Shown: positions 51,721 through 64,000, counted from the first letter of the stretch. The stretch is DNA of 64,000 nt from Phoenix dactylifera (GCF_009389715.1 NC_052409.1:1404001-1468000), one strand, 5' to 3'. Made by a program: numbers and translations. The notes: a model not told the origin generated them from the sequence alone.

Positions 51721-54050
51721 AGGCCAAGGATGTGCAGCCAATATAGTAATGGTTATTGCGTCTTGGGAAAAGGACTGTAAATGATGTGAGGAAATGTAAA
51801 AAAATAACACCAACCCATGCATCCTCACACTCTGGCACAGCTCTCTGTTGCTGTCACGATCAAGGGAGGATTGGGTGAATGTGAGTGATTGCTTCTGTGG
51901 TGGGAAAATAGATATTGGTAGTGATGATGTTGCTTGAGAGGGTTCTGCACCAAATAAAATTGTTGACCGTGACTGCTTTGAAGTCTTGCGAGCTGTGGTT
52001 CCATGCTCATGGCGTGTGCATCCCACGGCCACCCGTCGACGTGAATTGATCAAAGAATTGCTGCATGAAAAGCACAACCTTTGTCTTGCCTGATGGACTA
52101 TGGAATGATGAATGACTTCGGATTGATGGCATTTATGTTCATGACGCGTTCGGAAGAGAGAAAACTGAAAACTATCTTTGCGGGAGAGGCTGGTAAACGT
52201 ATTCTGTAAAAGAGGAGTAATGTAAGAATAATATATCAAAGATCTATTAAGACTAACCCAGTTGCATCATCTGGATCCTGGAGTTCTAAGATGGTTGAAG
52301 TGCATCAGTTGGGATATTGATGTTCCCGAAAATCGCAAATTTGAAGGCTGGGTAACCTAGAACTTACTAATCGCAAATTTCCCTCTTGCATTAGGCTGAA
52401 CCCTGATGATGGATGGCAATAAAACAACAATAGTGATGCCAGTTTTAAGATGTCTTTGTAGAAATATGCACCATTTTTTGATCCATTAGTGACACCTATT
52501 CAGCCATATCTCTGTGGAGGCGCCATCTTTCCTTTTCCAAGGAAAAGAAGATCCACCAAAGCTGGCTTCAGCAAATTCAGTTGGGGAGAAGGCCCAAAGG
52601 GACTCGAGTAGAGCTGCTCCTTATGAAACATGGGAACAACTAGCAGAGTTGCTTGTCCATTTGAAGCATATTCTTTACGCTCAATTCATTTGCAATCCTC
52701 ACACTAATCTTCCAATAATCCCTCAAAAAAAAAAAAAATAATCTTCTGCTAATCTCTTGAAAACACCTCACAACATTGTCAACTTGACTCATCACAAGAA
52801 GTTTTAAGATGATGACTCCTATTGCAAGCTCGTATCAGGTGATCTGCACCCGATGATCTGTCCCGTCCAGATTGAGTGGTACGCTGGTACTCAAAGAAAC
52901 CAAGTTTCAAATTGGCCAAACCGAATCACAATAAATAAATAAAAAATCCGTTGGGACGTACAAAGTCTGTATTATTTTTTGAAAGAATAAAGGCCCCTTT
53001 GTCCCTAGCTGTGCTGATTTAAAGCAAACGATGTGGGTGGTTTAAAGGGAACATAAAAGCCTAAGTAAAGCATAAAGCTGTGTTAAGTGGTGGGTAGTAT
53101 GATTAAAGGACCACATGTTGGAGGTTATGGAAGTCGGCATCCAAATTAACTCGGAAACCGTCATTTATAAGCTTTTCTGTCGCGTCTCTGTTCCATGAAC
53201 CTCTTCTCTCCCATTAAAAAGTGCAAGAATAAAGAATATCTTTATATGAAACCAGGGATTATAAACATTCTTTATCCTTCTCTTTTTTTAGGTTCAGCCC
53301 GTACCGCTAAAGATTGTATCCAGGAATGGAATCATTAGATTCAAATTAAACGGTTCATGTGATTGTCCTACAATATCATATCATCACGACTCGCCACCTG
53401 AGTGTCCTAGTGCTTCCTATTTGATTCCGGGAGAGATTTACCCTTTCAATTATTTGCTAAGATGGGGTAGGGGCCAGTTTAGCTGCCCTTAAGATGGATT
53501 GGATAAGCCACTTCCGATTTAGCTGCATCGCCTATAGAGGAAATAAAAGAGCTATTCAAGTTGAAACTACAGCACTAGCTGCAGATGCAACTTGTTTAAC
53601 GAAAATAAATAAGTCTTTTAAATAGAAATTAAATTAAGAATTAGATGAATTAATTTGGATTTTGGATCTTCTCTTTTTTTTTTTTCTTTTTTTTGAAGAG
53701 AAGATTTTTCTTCTTCTCTTTCCCCGCTCATCTCTACTAATCGAGAAGGGCACTTCCGAAAAAGATGCATCATTCTTCATAGTAGTAAATTGAGTTGCAT
53801 TGATCTGTGACTTGATCCGGCGAAAGATAGGTCACGGTTAAATCTGGTAACTTGCCAAGCTATACGACATGTTGCCGTATGTTCTTGGAGCCTCCTTTTA
53901 AGGGAGATTGGAAGATCTTGTCGCAGCCAAAACAAGAAGCGAGGCCGGATAAATGATGTCCCTTGGAGTCATTCCTCAGGATCCTTTACGTCCCCCAACC
54001 AGGATCTCTATCATCTCATGACCGCAATGAGAACCTACGGATGTTTAAAG
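51721..54050. other. Intergenic DNA, no gene recognised
   Basis: The 217-aa minus-strand frame (51586-52239) and the 75-aa plus frame (52514-52741) show no recognisable domain and unremarkable composition. Poly-A/T runs lie at 52726-52740 and 53672-53690. Confidence 0.45.
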
Positions 54051-54084
54051 GATTTAACCTCTCATGGCACCGCTTTGTTGGAGA

Positions 54085-54200
54085 GGGAGAATAAAGCTCC
54101 TTTCGGATCATCCATATTTAATTATTTATCGAAAAGCAAATAGTGCAGCTGACTTTTTTGTGGCGCATTACTCTAGCAGGTTTCTTTCGATAAACTGAGT
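54085..54200 (+). mobile_element. Possible relic of a LINE-type RNase H domain
   Basis: One frame reads IIYRKANSAADFFVAHYSS before a stop at about 54198. The pattern of REAN..AD.LA is the C-terminal signature of RNase H-like domains in plant non-LTR elements. No upstream catalytic segment is recognisable, so the call is tentative. Confidence 0.35.
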
Positions 54201-54712
54201 AAAAATTTCTTACTCTCCTTGCCATTTTTTTTTTTTTTTTTTAAACTTTGTTGGCTGCGTGTTGTATGAGGCACCGGTGTACCTTAAAAAAAAAAAAGAA
54301 AAAAGAAACAAACATACGGTACTACTACTATATGGGCCATAAAATACCATGATTTTGACACCATACAACCGCGAGCTATAAACCAGTCATTCAACAGACT
54401 TTGAAGTACCACCAGGAGGGAACGTAGAAGAAAATAAGAGGATTAATTCACGAGTTGCAACTTGCAAACTGACCCGCTTACATCGTTCACATGTGGAATA
54501 TTTTAACACCAAGCAGCAGCATGGAAACTATTAAGGAACAGACGGGTACACTGGAAGGCCTCTATGGCAATTGCATCCCCACGGTGCACAACACAGTATT
54601 CTTGCTATTCAAGATGGCCTCATCAGATTTTAGGCAAGTCTTGATCAAATACATTCTAAAATTTTGTTTATTAACAGTATTACCGAGTCCGTTGTAGTTT
54701 TGATGGATGGCT

Positions 54713-57700
54713 CTATAGAGCGTCCTTGGACAGCAGGTTCTGCAACTGGATCTTCCGAACGTTGCAGAGTTCATCAACTCCATCCCCTCTTTCAAAGACA
54801 GCTGCAGCACCCATTCCCGAGACTGCACATGTAGAGTATAACAGATAGTTGGTCCAGTCAACACTCATAACTTCAAGAGGAGAGAGGGGCAGAGGAAAAA
54901 GCAACCAAAATGATCTCTCTGTTCCTGATGCAAATTTAAAATAACTAATATTTCAAACAACGAACATAGCATGCGCTAGCAACTCTTCGAAGGCAAATGG
55001 GTGTTGAGAATCCTCCAATAGCTACATTAAAATGTTAATTGCAATGCACAAACCTGCATATCTGAAGTTTCATCATAAAAATTTGGAAATGCTGTTTGGT
55101 CCAGCAAAGTTTCTATTTATTAGCCACTTAATACTTTTGGCTACCTTTTACACCAGAAAACCATTCCTTTTACATTAAAACACTATTCATTGCTACCTTA
55201 ACTCTATAAAGAACAACTACCGGTCATCTAATCCTTGTAAGATTTTTTGTACTGCAAATTCATTAATTACTTTGATCTTGTGATACAGATATGATCCAAA
55301 CAGTTTTTTATATAAACTTAGTTACAGAAAAATCAGAATCCTATGTTCTGTAGACATTAATCAACTGATATCCATGCTCTGGTCCACTACCTTATGCCTG
55401 TCAGTCTGCAATTACCAATCAAGGAAAAAATCCAAGTAATAATTCGAGCAGTTTCAAAAGGTCAAGCGGCTGGCAACCTGAAGTCCTCTTGTATTTTTCC
55501 CTTTTGAATCTAACTTACATGCATGGGTGGCCTTTTGACTAAAGGATTTATATTGCTGATCATCATAAACACAACTTACAACATATTAATCTAAATTCTA
55601 AACCATAAGTCAAAATCAAACCACTGTGTCTCACTCATAAAACTGTTTATATTGTAATTGGATGATGTATTAGTAAGACATCTCTGAAACTTTGACATTT
55701 GTTATTATATTTCTTTAAATATTATAGATCATAATTGATGGTGTGCATTTTTCATTTAGATGACGTGTCATTCTTTTTTCAGAAAAAGATGTAGTCCTTT
55801 TTCTGTCTGTCTACGAAAGGAACCTCTTTGCAGTATGATGGAGAAATGTGATGCTCCAAATTAGGAGGAAAAATAATGTCAACAGATGTCTAATAAGGAA
55901 AGCTAAAAATATGTCGTCATTCTTCACATTATGAAGCCAGTTCTGAAGTCCATGTTGTTCTATGATCCTCTAGTGCAAAGTGTGGAAATCAAGTTGACAA
56001 TGAACACAATCATATGTTTGCAGGCAAAGGTTGTGTTAGGCCAATATTAACTACCATATACAATAATCTATAAATAATACTATATCATCAGAACAAGGAA
56101 AGTAAACATAGTAGTTCCTGACATTATTAACTGCGCATGAATGTCATCCCACTTAATTCAGAAATTATCTAATAAAATTAACATAGAGTTATATTCCATT
56201 ACTAGTGCCATGACATACCATTATATCCTCAAATTCTTAAGGTTACCCGATTATTTAGATTTAGCACATCAATGGTATCATTGTAAGATGCAAATTGCAA
56301 ATATAAAGTAAGCCAACACAAAAATATGTCAAGCATCATAAGTTATCTAGTAAGGATACAAAAATGTGTCATCCCTATGAAATATGTGGTACCTCCTAAT
56401 GATCAGATATGATCATTCAGACATTACCTGTTGCACCCACTGGGTGCCCAAGAGCAATTGCACCTCCATTTACATTTACTTTTGCTGGATGTAGCTCCAG
56501 CTTCTTGCAGCAATACACAAATTGAGAGGCAAAAGCCTACATAAAAGAAAATAATAAGATTCAAATCAGTTTCATATTAGTGAAATGCAGAACAAGATCA
56601 AAACATTCTCCCTAAACTATTACCTCATTTAATTCAAAGAGGTCAATATCTTCAATCCGAAGACCAGCAGATTTTACTGCAGCAGGTATTGCGACAGCAG
56701 AAGCAATGCCCATAACAGCAGGATCCACACCAACAGAAGCAAAGCTCCTGCATGGATCACAACATAAATGTTGTATTCTTGTACAAGAAGAAATCAGCAA
56801 GAATGTTGTTAAATAAAACCCATAAGTTAATGGACATAATTTATGAACAAGATGCCTAAAGCCAAAGCAAAATAAATCTGAATTAAGACAATATGGTAGG
56901 GATCATGTCTGAAAGGAGCAAATCCAAAACAAATATCGGAGATTATATATAAATATGTTCATAACAAGTTAACAACTTCTAGAGAAAACAGAAAGAAAAA
57001 ATTCTAGTGAGCTTATCTTATTTATAAAGGGTTGGCTTTATCAATGAACATTTGCCAGAGTTTAAGAATGTTTTCTCGCCATTTCTTCCTATGAGGACCC
57101 GTGCAGACGTATGTTTAATCCTACATTGTCTATACACTGGGTAGATCTTCGATACTTATACATAACTAAGGAACCCAAATAACACCTTTCGGCTAGCCTT
57201 TTTGGGTAAGGTCCTGGGTTACTACAAATAGTATCAAAGCAGACCCAGCCATAGCCCATGTAGACTAGGAGACAATGCAGTATGGGCCTATCAAGGACCG
57301 ACCATGGTTGGTCATTGTATTTGTGATTGAATTTGGTCCACTTTGGACCCTTAGCTTGGAGAGGACGCTAGAACTTAAAACGGGAGGAGTATGTGAGGAC
57401 CCATGGGGAGTATATTTTAATCTCACATCGGTTATTCACCAGGAAGATCTTAGGTATATATATAGGGCCAAGGAATCCAAATAACATCTTGGCCAGTCTT
57501 TTTGGGTGAGGTCTTGAGTCGTTACAAATAGTATCAGAGTAGATGAGATCCACAACCTATGTGGACTAGAGGATACTACAACATGGACCCTTTTGGGACT
57601 GAACATGGGCCGATCATGGTGTTTGTGATTGGATTTTGATTGAATTTTGATTGAATTTGGATCCTTAATTTGGTGAGGATGCTGAGGCTTAAACATAGGG

Positions 57701-60700
57701 AGCGTGTGAGGATCCATGCATGTGTTTAGTCCCCCATTGGCAATGCACTAGGTAGATGTTGCGTATATATATATATAGGACCAAAAAGCCCAAATAACAC
57801 CTTTCAGCTAGCCTTTTTGGGTGAGGTCCTGGGTTATTACACTTCCTATGATGCCAACTCTCTCAACTGGTGCTGAATCTTGTAAGCTCTTAGCAAGAAA
57901 AGGTTAGCCATAAGACTTAAAGGACAATTGATGGATAGGAAATCCACCTCATTGATTATGGAATTTTAGCTCACTGAATCAGGGAGCAGTCCTGCATTGC
58001 CTTTGACTCAAAAAAGAGTTTAGCTGAAGAAGTAAGAGGGCAAGATCTGATGTACGAAAGGAAATCATCTTAAAAAAAATCAAGTGGCTGCAACTAGTTG
58101 ATGCTAGTTAGTAGCATTTAGGATAACCAAAAAGTTAAGATTATGAACTAATTGTTGCAAAATCAAAGCTCCTAATACTTGAAATTATGCTAACATAAGG
58201 GAACCTAGTTTGATAGAAACACATAAGCTTAGCTACATGAGATCGGTATGCTACAATGAATGAACCTAGTTAGATGAACTAGCATAGTCAAGAGCAAGAC
58301 ATAAGCTTAGCTACATGAGATCAATGTGCTACAAGACTTGGTTAACCTAGCTCACTGAATTACTTTGTTCAAGTGCATATGGAAATTGCCAGGGGGAGAG
58401 TCTAAACCTGCATACACCAAGTATGGGGAACCCCTTCTGCATAGCCACATCTCTCCGCATGAGGAGGACTGCTCCAGCACCATCACTCACTTGACTAGAA
58501 TTGCCTACAATAACAACATCATAATGAACATCCATAGCCAGATAATAACCTGATGCCTAGCCAAATCCACAAAACAAGAAATGTTTCAATACCAGCAGTT
58601 GTGCTCCCATCCTTTTTAAATACTGGTTTGAGCTTTGCAAGACCAGATAATGATGTCTCTGGCCGAATTCCATCATCCATAGAAATTGTCACTTGTTTTC
58701 CTTAGTTTTTGGGTCTACAATCTTCATAAGCGAGCATTATAAAAATTGACAAGAAGATATGTTGAGCATCAAAAATAGAGAAGTCTACTAAAGAAACTGG
58801 TGTAAGCATATATAGATGAATGCTCCTCATTGTCATCCTAGAGCGCTTTCTATGTTCTAATTTGTGGAACTTAGTTTGCAGCCAATGATGAAAGCACCAC
58901 TAACACAACTTCTTTGGCTTAAAGAAATCAATATTTAATATCCATTAGCTTAATTGCATACTGCATTTTACCACCCAACTATGTAGAATGTGGAATTATG
59001 GTAATTGTCATTTTGCAACAGCTCATCTGCATTGTTCACATTAAAATGTGGAACGGTACAACCACCAAGGCAATATGAAACTTTTAAGCATAGGAAGCAT
59101 CAAGATTGGACCATTTAGCAAGTTCTCACCTTTGTGGTCACAGGAATGATTTCATCTTTAAATTTACCAGATACGGTTGCTGCAGCAGTGCGCCTATGAG
59201 ATTCAACCTGACCACAAATTTTGAGATAAGAATATGACTTTACATAAGAGAAGCATCAATGTTTTAGACCAAGTTAAAGGAAATCCAAAACTCACAGCAG
59301 CCTGATCTTGTTCCTGTCGGGTTACACCATAATGGTGAGCAACATTTTCGGAGGTAATGCCCATGGGAAGGAGACAATCTTGAGCTTTTTGAAGTGTATT
59401 TACCTGAAACACCCAAAAAATGAGAGCACATAATGGCCAACAATCTGATCCAGAACCAAGAAGAGTGTGAAGTTCACTGACATCTTAAGCAAAAAATAAA
59501 TCAAAGACATACTTTTGGATTTATTGACCCTTCCCAAGCAGCTGAATTTGCAGTCATAGATTCTAGCCCAGCACCAACGCCTGCATGGGTAAATGAAATT
59601 TTAGCGTCAGGAGCTTGAAAAGTCAAGAACAATGACAAAAATGCAAAACATAATCTTACCAATGTCATAAAACCCAGCTTTTATGGAAGCAGCAACATCG
59701 GCAACTGCTTGAAGGCCAGATGAGCATTGTCGGTTGACAGTTCTGACGGGAACAGTTTCTGAAGAGTCCAGAGAAATAGTTTATCTTGCTGGGTGTAACA
59801 AGAGGTGTTAAATTCATATTAACCAAGGAAACAAAAATACCAGGAAAACCAGCATAGAATGCTGCCATCCTACATTCTGTTGCCCTTTGAGAGCCTGGTG
59901 CCAGGACAGTGCCGACCACAATATCACCAACTTCATTTGGATTCAGTTTAGTCCTGTCCAACAATGCCTATTACATAATTTACATATGACAAGCATAAAT
60001 AAGATATACATTAGATGCTAGTAGTTTCCAAATCACGTGACAGTAAAAAGCTGAAAAATACAAACCTTAAGAACAGCAGCCAGCAGATTCTCAGGGTATG
60101 TGTCCTTAAATCCTCCTCTTTTGGACTTGAAAATTGGAGTTCGATAAGTGCTATATTGTATGGATAAGTGAATGAAAATTACCCAGCAGTTTATGCACTT
60201 TACAACTGTACTTCTAAGATATTAATGCAGAACATGACAAATCGTTGACATAAGATACTAAGTTCCTACCTACTAATGCTAAACCAATAGAACAGGTTCT
60301 GATGCCCCAGGAAGGATGAGATATACAAAATCATCATAGAGTGATAGAACATGACGTCAACAAGGAGGATAATGAATGCTAACATGATGTAAATACATTA
60401 AGGAACAAAGGAATCATAAACGGAACCTACATATTCATATGTGTTGCAGCTTAAGATATGTGCTTTGGGGCCTAAAAGGCATTGAAGATGATCATATACC
60501 ATTTTCTTTTTTAATGGTAGCATTGAAGGCAGTACCAAAATATTCTTCCATTACTATCAGGGGAGGAAGCATGTGAGAAGCAACAAAGGAAGGAGAAGTG
60601 GCAGATGACGGACCACAAATAATGAGGAAAACATGATACGTTAAGGACAAATGAGAAAATAAGTATGCTGCTAAGATGTCTGATTGGGAACACCTAAATA

Positions 60701-61800
60701 ACAATAACAAAATGATTGGGCATAAGAAAAGAGGGGTAACCAACCTCCTCTAGGTTATCCTACTTTGTAGGGGATCGAAATATTAAATATAATATGTCTT
60801 TCAAGCATGTAAGATCATATGACATAAAAATAGTGATAGCTAATACAATCTTCTCTGTAGTAGAAAAACATCACAATTTCCATACGTTTTGGGAGCATTT
60901 CCTATAAGTTTCGTGTTAACAAGGAAACAGTTCCCCGTAATGAAGATTATATACCATGAGTGACATTTATTTTACCTCATTCTGCCAATATGCAAGATAA
61001 TATCTAGTACCATGACTGTTGATTGTGGAATAGTATCCCTGCTAATCCCATAAAATTCAGACAAAATCCTCACTCCTTTCTCACAAATGTGTAAACAAAT
61101 ATAAACTGTTTTTCTTTCTGAGGATCAAAACCACGGTTCCCTGTGATTAATACCAACTACAGATCAAAAGTGCCAAAATTTAAGTGACAACGGAACAGTT
61201 GATCAGATATAGATAGAACTTACGCCACAACAACGACATCATCTCCAAAGCAAGAACTCCTCTGATACGCCGCACTATCCCCGGCAGCACAAATAGAAGC
61301 CTGCACAGAAACAACCGATTCTGTAATGAATGACATGACAAAGAACCACAAAAGTACTAAAAAAATTAACCAAGAAAAGAACTTCACACCAAGAGAGAAG
61401 GGGGAGAGAGACAGCGACCGCGCAAAGGCCCATGTCCAATTCAGATAAGAAAACGTTCAAAAACATGAAACAAAATCCCACGACCAAAAGCAAAGACGAA
61501 CCACAACCAAGAAAACCCAAAATCCAAATCAAGAAACGAATGAAAGATATCCAAAACACCTAAACTCACCACACACAAATAGCCAAACCAAGAAAGACAT
61601 CCAAGAAGAGCCAAACAACACCGAACCTAACAGAGATTGTGATCAAGAAAGAAAACTCTGGGGATCCAAGAAAATTCAAAGAAAACGAGTTCAAGAGGCA
61701 GGAGATCGATTACCGATAGCATGGGCGAATCATTGGAGGAAGGAGAAGGGGTCTGGAGGTGCTGAAGGAGGAATCGCTGTCTGTTGATCGCCTTCTCCAT
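54713..61800 (-). CDS. KAT: Peroxisomal 3-ketoacyl-CoA thiolase (KAT/PED1 type), damaged
   Basis: Thirteen exons in transcript order: 61714-61800, 61224-61300, 60066-60150, 59841-59967, 59660-59758, 59513-59580, 59296-59403, 59130-59207, 58593-58721, 58408-58504, 56624-56747, 56428-56536 and 54713-54822. The enzyme performs the last thiolytic step of peroxisomal beta-oxidation. The N-terminus carries a PTS2, RQRFLLQHL (R7-Q8-x5-H14-L15). The nucleophilic cysteine lies in [11 protein letters not shown] (exon 5), GHPVGAT in exon 12 holds the catalytic histidine, and the end is [14 protein letters not shown]...SKDAL. Two lesions are visible: exon 9 is one base short (AAAA at 58696-58699), and the exon of about 28 residues that normally follows GHPxGATG and carries the CIGTGMG cysteine is absent from the 1.6-kb gap 54823-56427. 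The remaining 432 codons would otherwise match the usual 460. It is probably a pseudogene or an assembly-damaged gene. Confidence 0.85.
57085..57846 (+). mobile_element. TRIM-like LTR retroelement with three LTRs and two internal domains
   Basis: LTRs of about 136 bp lie at 57090-57226, 57392-57526 and 57705-57841. Each runs from tatgagg/tgtgagg to ...taca and contains tttttgggt.aggtc and (in two) a TATA-like tatatatata. Each of the first two is followed by a primer-binding-site-like aatagtatcaaagc or aatagtatcagag, resembling the initiator tRNA-Met site TGGTATCAGAGC. Purine-rich tracts (aaaacgggaggag; atagggagc) precede the second and third LTR. The whole unit is flanked by the direct repeat cttcc (57085-57089 and 57842-57846). 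There is no coding capacity. It lies antisense inside the thiolase intron between exons 10 and 11. Confidence 0.82.
58220..58335. repeat. Short direct duplication in the thiolase intron
   Basis: The block acataagcttagctacatga (58221 and 58299) recurs followed by gatc.. tgctacaa. The period is about 78 bp. Confidence 0.65.
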
Positions 61801-61989
61801 CTCTTCTCCCTTCGGTTCGATCTCTCTCTCCCTCTCCTTCTCTCTTCCACTCGATCGCGGTTGGAGGAACCGCCATGGTACCTCTCTAAAGACCTCGGGA
61901 GGGGCCGAGGGCAATTCAAATACGCATTTGCTGCATATTGCTTACACAAGGGCCTTTTGCAATTGCAAAAATTCTTTTTCTTGTAACCT

Positions 61990-62003
61990 CTTATATAAAT
62001 AGA
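61990..62003 (-). promoter_or_regulatory. Probable TATA box of the thiolase gene
   Basis: On the minus strand ctatttatataagagg lies about 190 bp upstream of ATG 61800, and a GA-rich leader follows (61810-61860). This fits a class II plant core promoter. Confidence 0.5.
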
Positions 62004-62009
62004 AGGATA

Positions 62010-63600
62010 TCATCTTCCAGAGGCAACTCATTGTAGATTAAAGACAGGTTCGGGTTATATCTTTCACGTGAAAGCTTCTTTCATGAAACATGTCAACATT
62101 TTTCTTTGACATCGTGAAAAAAGATGAATTGGACTTTTGCATGAAACATACAACCTGAATTCTTAAAGATGAGATGATGTTCCCTGATTAGTTAGTTATA
62201 GGTTTAGAAGGCCCTATATGGTATAGGCCGGGTGCATTCGCTGATGACATCTCCTCTCAAATGAGATGTTTGTGTCCATGTAAAGTTGCACACCATTAAT
62301 AAGCAAGTTTTGGTTCAAACCATGATTCCACTGCATTGAATTACTTAACACATGAATATATTCAGTCAATTTATTTTCTGAAGGGATAAAAAAGGGAAGT
62401 ATGAACAGTACTAGTGTCATTGTAGGAAATGTTTTTCTTTCCAACGAATTGTGCACAGAACTTTCAAGATATAATGATCATTTTTGGAGACAAAAACATC
62501 TAGATCTAGCATTTTTTTGAGCTATAGATATTTGGAAGAGGAAGAGGTTGTAGGTGTCTTTTATCATAAGTTTTGAAATATTAATGATGCTCAGCCTCTG
62601 AAGGTTATAAAACATGATTGTGATGTGAGTTGGATGGTTTCATGTTGGTTTATTAATATAATGTTTAATTCAAAATTTTGAGATTTTAGAACTCTATATT
62701 GGATATTTATCTAAACATAAACTTAGTTAAATATAAAAACATATTTTAGACTCCTAAATAACTTAGTTTTCTATTTTAATGTTTTCTCTTTATTTCTCTC
62801 CCATCTCTTAAAATTCTATGGACACCTCTATAATTGTTTCTCATGTGGTATCTTAAGTGTAGAGATGCTTTCTCTTCTCACAAAAAGTTTCGAACGGATG
62901 CTTCACAAACGGAGACTTGCGTAAATGAGGAGATGCATTCTCACAAAAAGATGCATCTGATCTGATGGTGATCTCAACAGGCACAACCCTTGATGAATGG
63001 ATGGATAATGGGAAGAGATGCATTCAATAAAAGGATGCTTAAGCATCTAATTATACTCATCATTTCACATCTAGAAATAGAAAAGGGGTTGTACTTCCCA
63101 TCCATCAAAACATCCTTTTCTATCTGAATAACACCAAATTAGAGAAAAAATTGAGAGCACTAACTGAGTGAACTCAAGTGCACCCATTAAGCATTTGAGA
63201 AGAGGATTGTGTCCATATATAAGAGGATTGAAAGAGACTGCTTCAATTAAATTTTCTAATTTTTAATGCATCTGGATTTGGCTAGTTCGAGTTTGATCAT
63301 AATTCTCCTTTATTAGAGTGTATTTCAAGAAGAACATGAAGCATTTCGTTGGATCTTGACAGTAGACCACCATCAACTGTTTGCACCACAGCGGGACGAA
63401 TTCTATTCTAAAGGAAGCACCTTTCATAGCATGCCTCGAACCGGCTAACATCAAAGCTTAATTTATTTATTCAGTGTGTGCAGAAAGCCATTAATTAAAT
63501 ATTAGAGATAAACAATAAAATCACATAAAAAAATTATAATATTTTAGTAGATAGATTTTTCCAACAAATTTTGACATCTTTAGATAATTACACTTCTACA
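62010..63600. other. Intergenic DNA upstream of the thiolase gene
   Basis: Short ORFs (62214-62456, 63263-63454) have no recognisable domain. Motifs such as cacaaaaag.tgcatc repeat loosely around 62880-63060. No gene is seen. Confidence 0.45.
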
Positions 63601-63639
63601 AAATTAGAGAAATTTGACAAAATTTTAGCCACCGGCAAC

Positions 63640-64000
63640 GCCAGATGCATTATTGGCTGACCTTTTTAGGATTATATTCGGTTATTAAAAATCCTAATCC
63701 TAGTAAGGGCACCACCACCTCTACCATTCCGGATTCAACAGCCGCTACTACCACCCCTGCATAATTAGATATAGAAAAAGATTTTATTTGTCACGGTAGA
63801 ATTTTATCTACTCTTTCTGATACACTTTATGATATATATTGCACATTGCACTGCACGTGAGTTATGGGATGCATTAGAACAAAAATATGGTAAAGAAGAT
63901 GAAGGTCTACAAAAATACATTGTAGGAAAGTTTTAGACTAAAATGATCGATGATAAATCAATAGTGAAACAAACCCATGAACTGCAAGCTTTGGTTCATG
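63640..64000 (+). mobile_element. Decayed Ty1/copia gag (UBN2-type) fragment, cut by the window edge
   Basis: A frame near the edge reads RILSTLSDTLYDIY, then ELWDALEQKYGKEDEG and KMIDDKSIVKQTHELQALVH. ELWDALE.KYG...G..K..VG.F...M.D...V..Q.HELQ is the classic copia gag UBN2 pattern. An in-frame stop (tag at about 63934) between GKF and TKM and a disruption upstream show decay. The element would continue to the right of the window. Confidence 0.75.

Noticed and set aside
51586-52239. 217-residue minus-strand ORF
   Set aside because: No recognisable domain, mixed composition, and no splice partners; likely chance.
57090-57841. Plain satellite array of about 300-bp units in the thiolase intron
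   Set aside because: The PBS-like and purine-tract sites at LTR borders and the flanking cttcc repeats fit a multimeric TRIM better than a satellite.
1-64000. tRNA, rRNA or conserved microRNA genes
   Set aside because: I looked for B-box-like ggttcga sequences with paired arms and for common plant miRNA sequences and found none I could support.

Overview
This is nuclear DNA from a flowering plant, most likely a monocot. The genes are spliced, introns run up to 5.5 kb, and simple repeats and small transposons are common. The GC-rich first exons followed by AT-rich later exons in the 4CL-like, KAB1-like and AUX/IAA genes fit a monocot. The large introns and the repeat style suggest a palm or another non-grass monocot, but that placement is inference. 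Exon models were built by hand from reading frame, GT/AG splice sites and family motifs; every junction was checked for phase.

Layout. (1) 361-13017 (+): a six-exon gene for a 1042-aa nuclear protein with a complete PHD finger and a C-terminal Myb/SANT-like domain resembling CHROMATIN REMODELING 4, but with no chromodomains or SNF2 ATPase. (2) 14358-15110 (+): a DIVARICATA-type two-repeat MYB gene with a one-base frameshift at the start of exon 2. (3) 15111-21250: repeat-rich intergenic DNA with a 106-bp duplication and an AT-rich tandem array. (4) 21251-23907 (+): an intact 4-coumarate:CoA ligase-like gene with a possible peroxisomal C-terminus, followed at 25001 by a decayed relic of a 4CL last exon. 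(5) 26022-36654 (-): a complete 15-exon ARPC1 gene, head to head with (6) 38367-41927 (+), a complete four-exon K+ channel beta-subunit (KAB1-type aldo-keto reductase) gene. (7) 45778-48494 (-): a complete five-exon AUX/IAA auxin repressor gene. (8) 54713-61800 (-): a peroxisomal 3-ketoacyl-CoA thiolase gene with a PTS2 signal, a frameshift in exon 9 and no exon for the region holding the second catalytic cysteine; one intron carries a TRIM-like retroelement with three LTRs. (9) The right edge enters a decayed Ty1/copia gag region.

The genes do not form a pathway; they are a typical plant mixture of chromatin, cytoskeleton, ion transport, auxin signalling and acyl-CoA metabolism. The 4CL-like ligase and the thiolase are the only functionally related pair, because both could act in peroxisomal acyl-CoA metabolism. 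No clearly new biological system is visible. The best candidates for a second look are the ATPase-less CHR4-like protein, the three-LTR TRIM with matching target-site duplications, the thiolase lacking its catalytic exon, and the two one-base frameshifts in homopolymers, which may be assembly errors.
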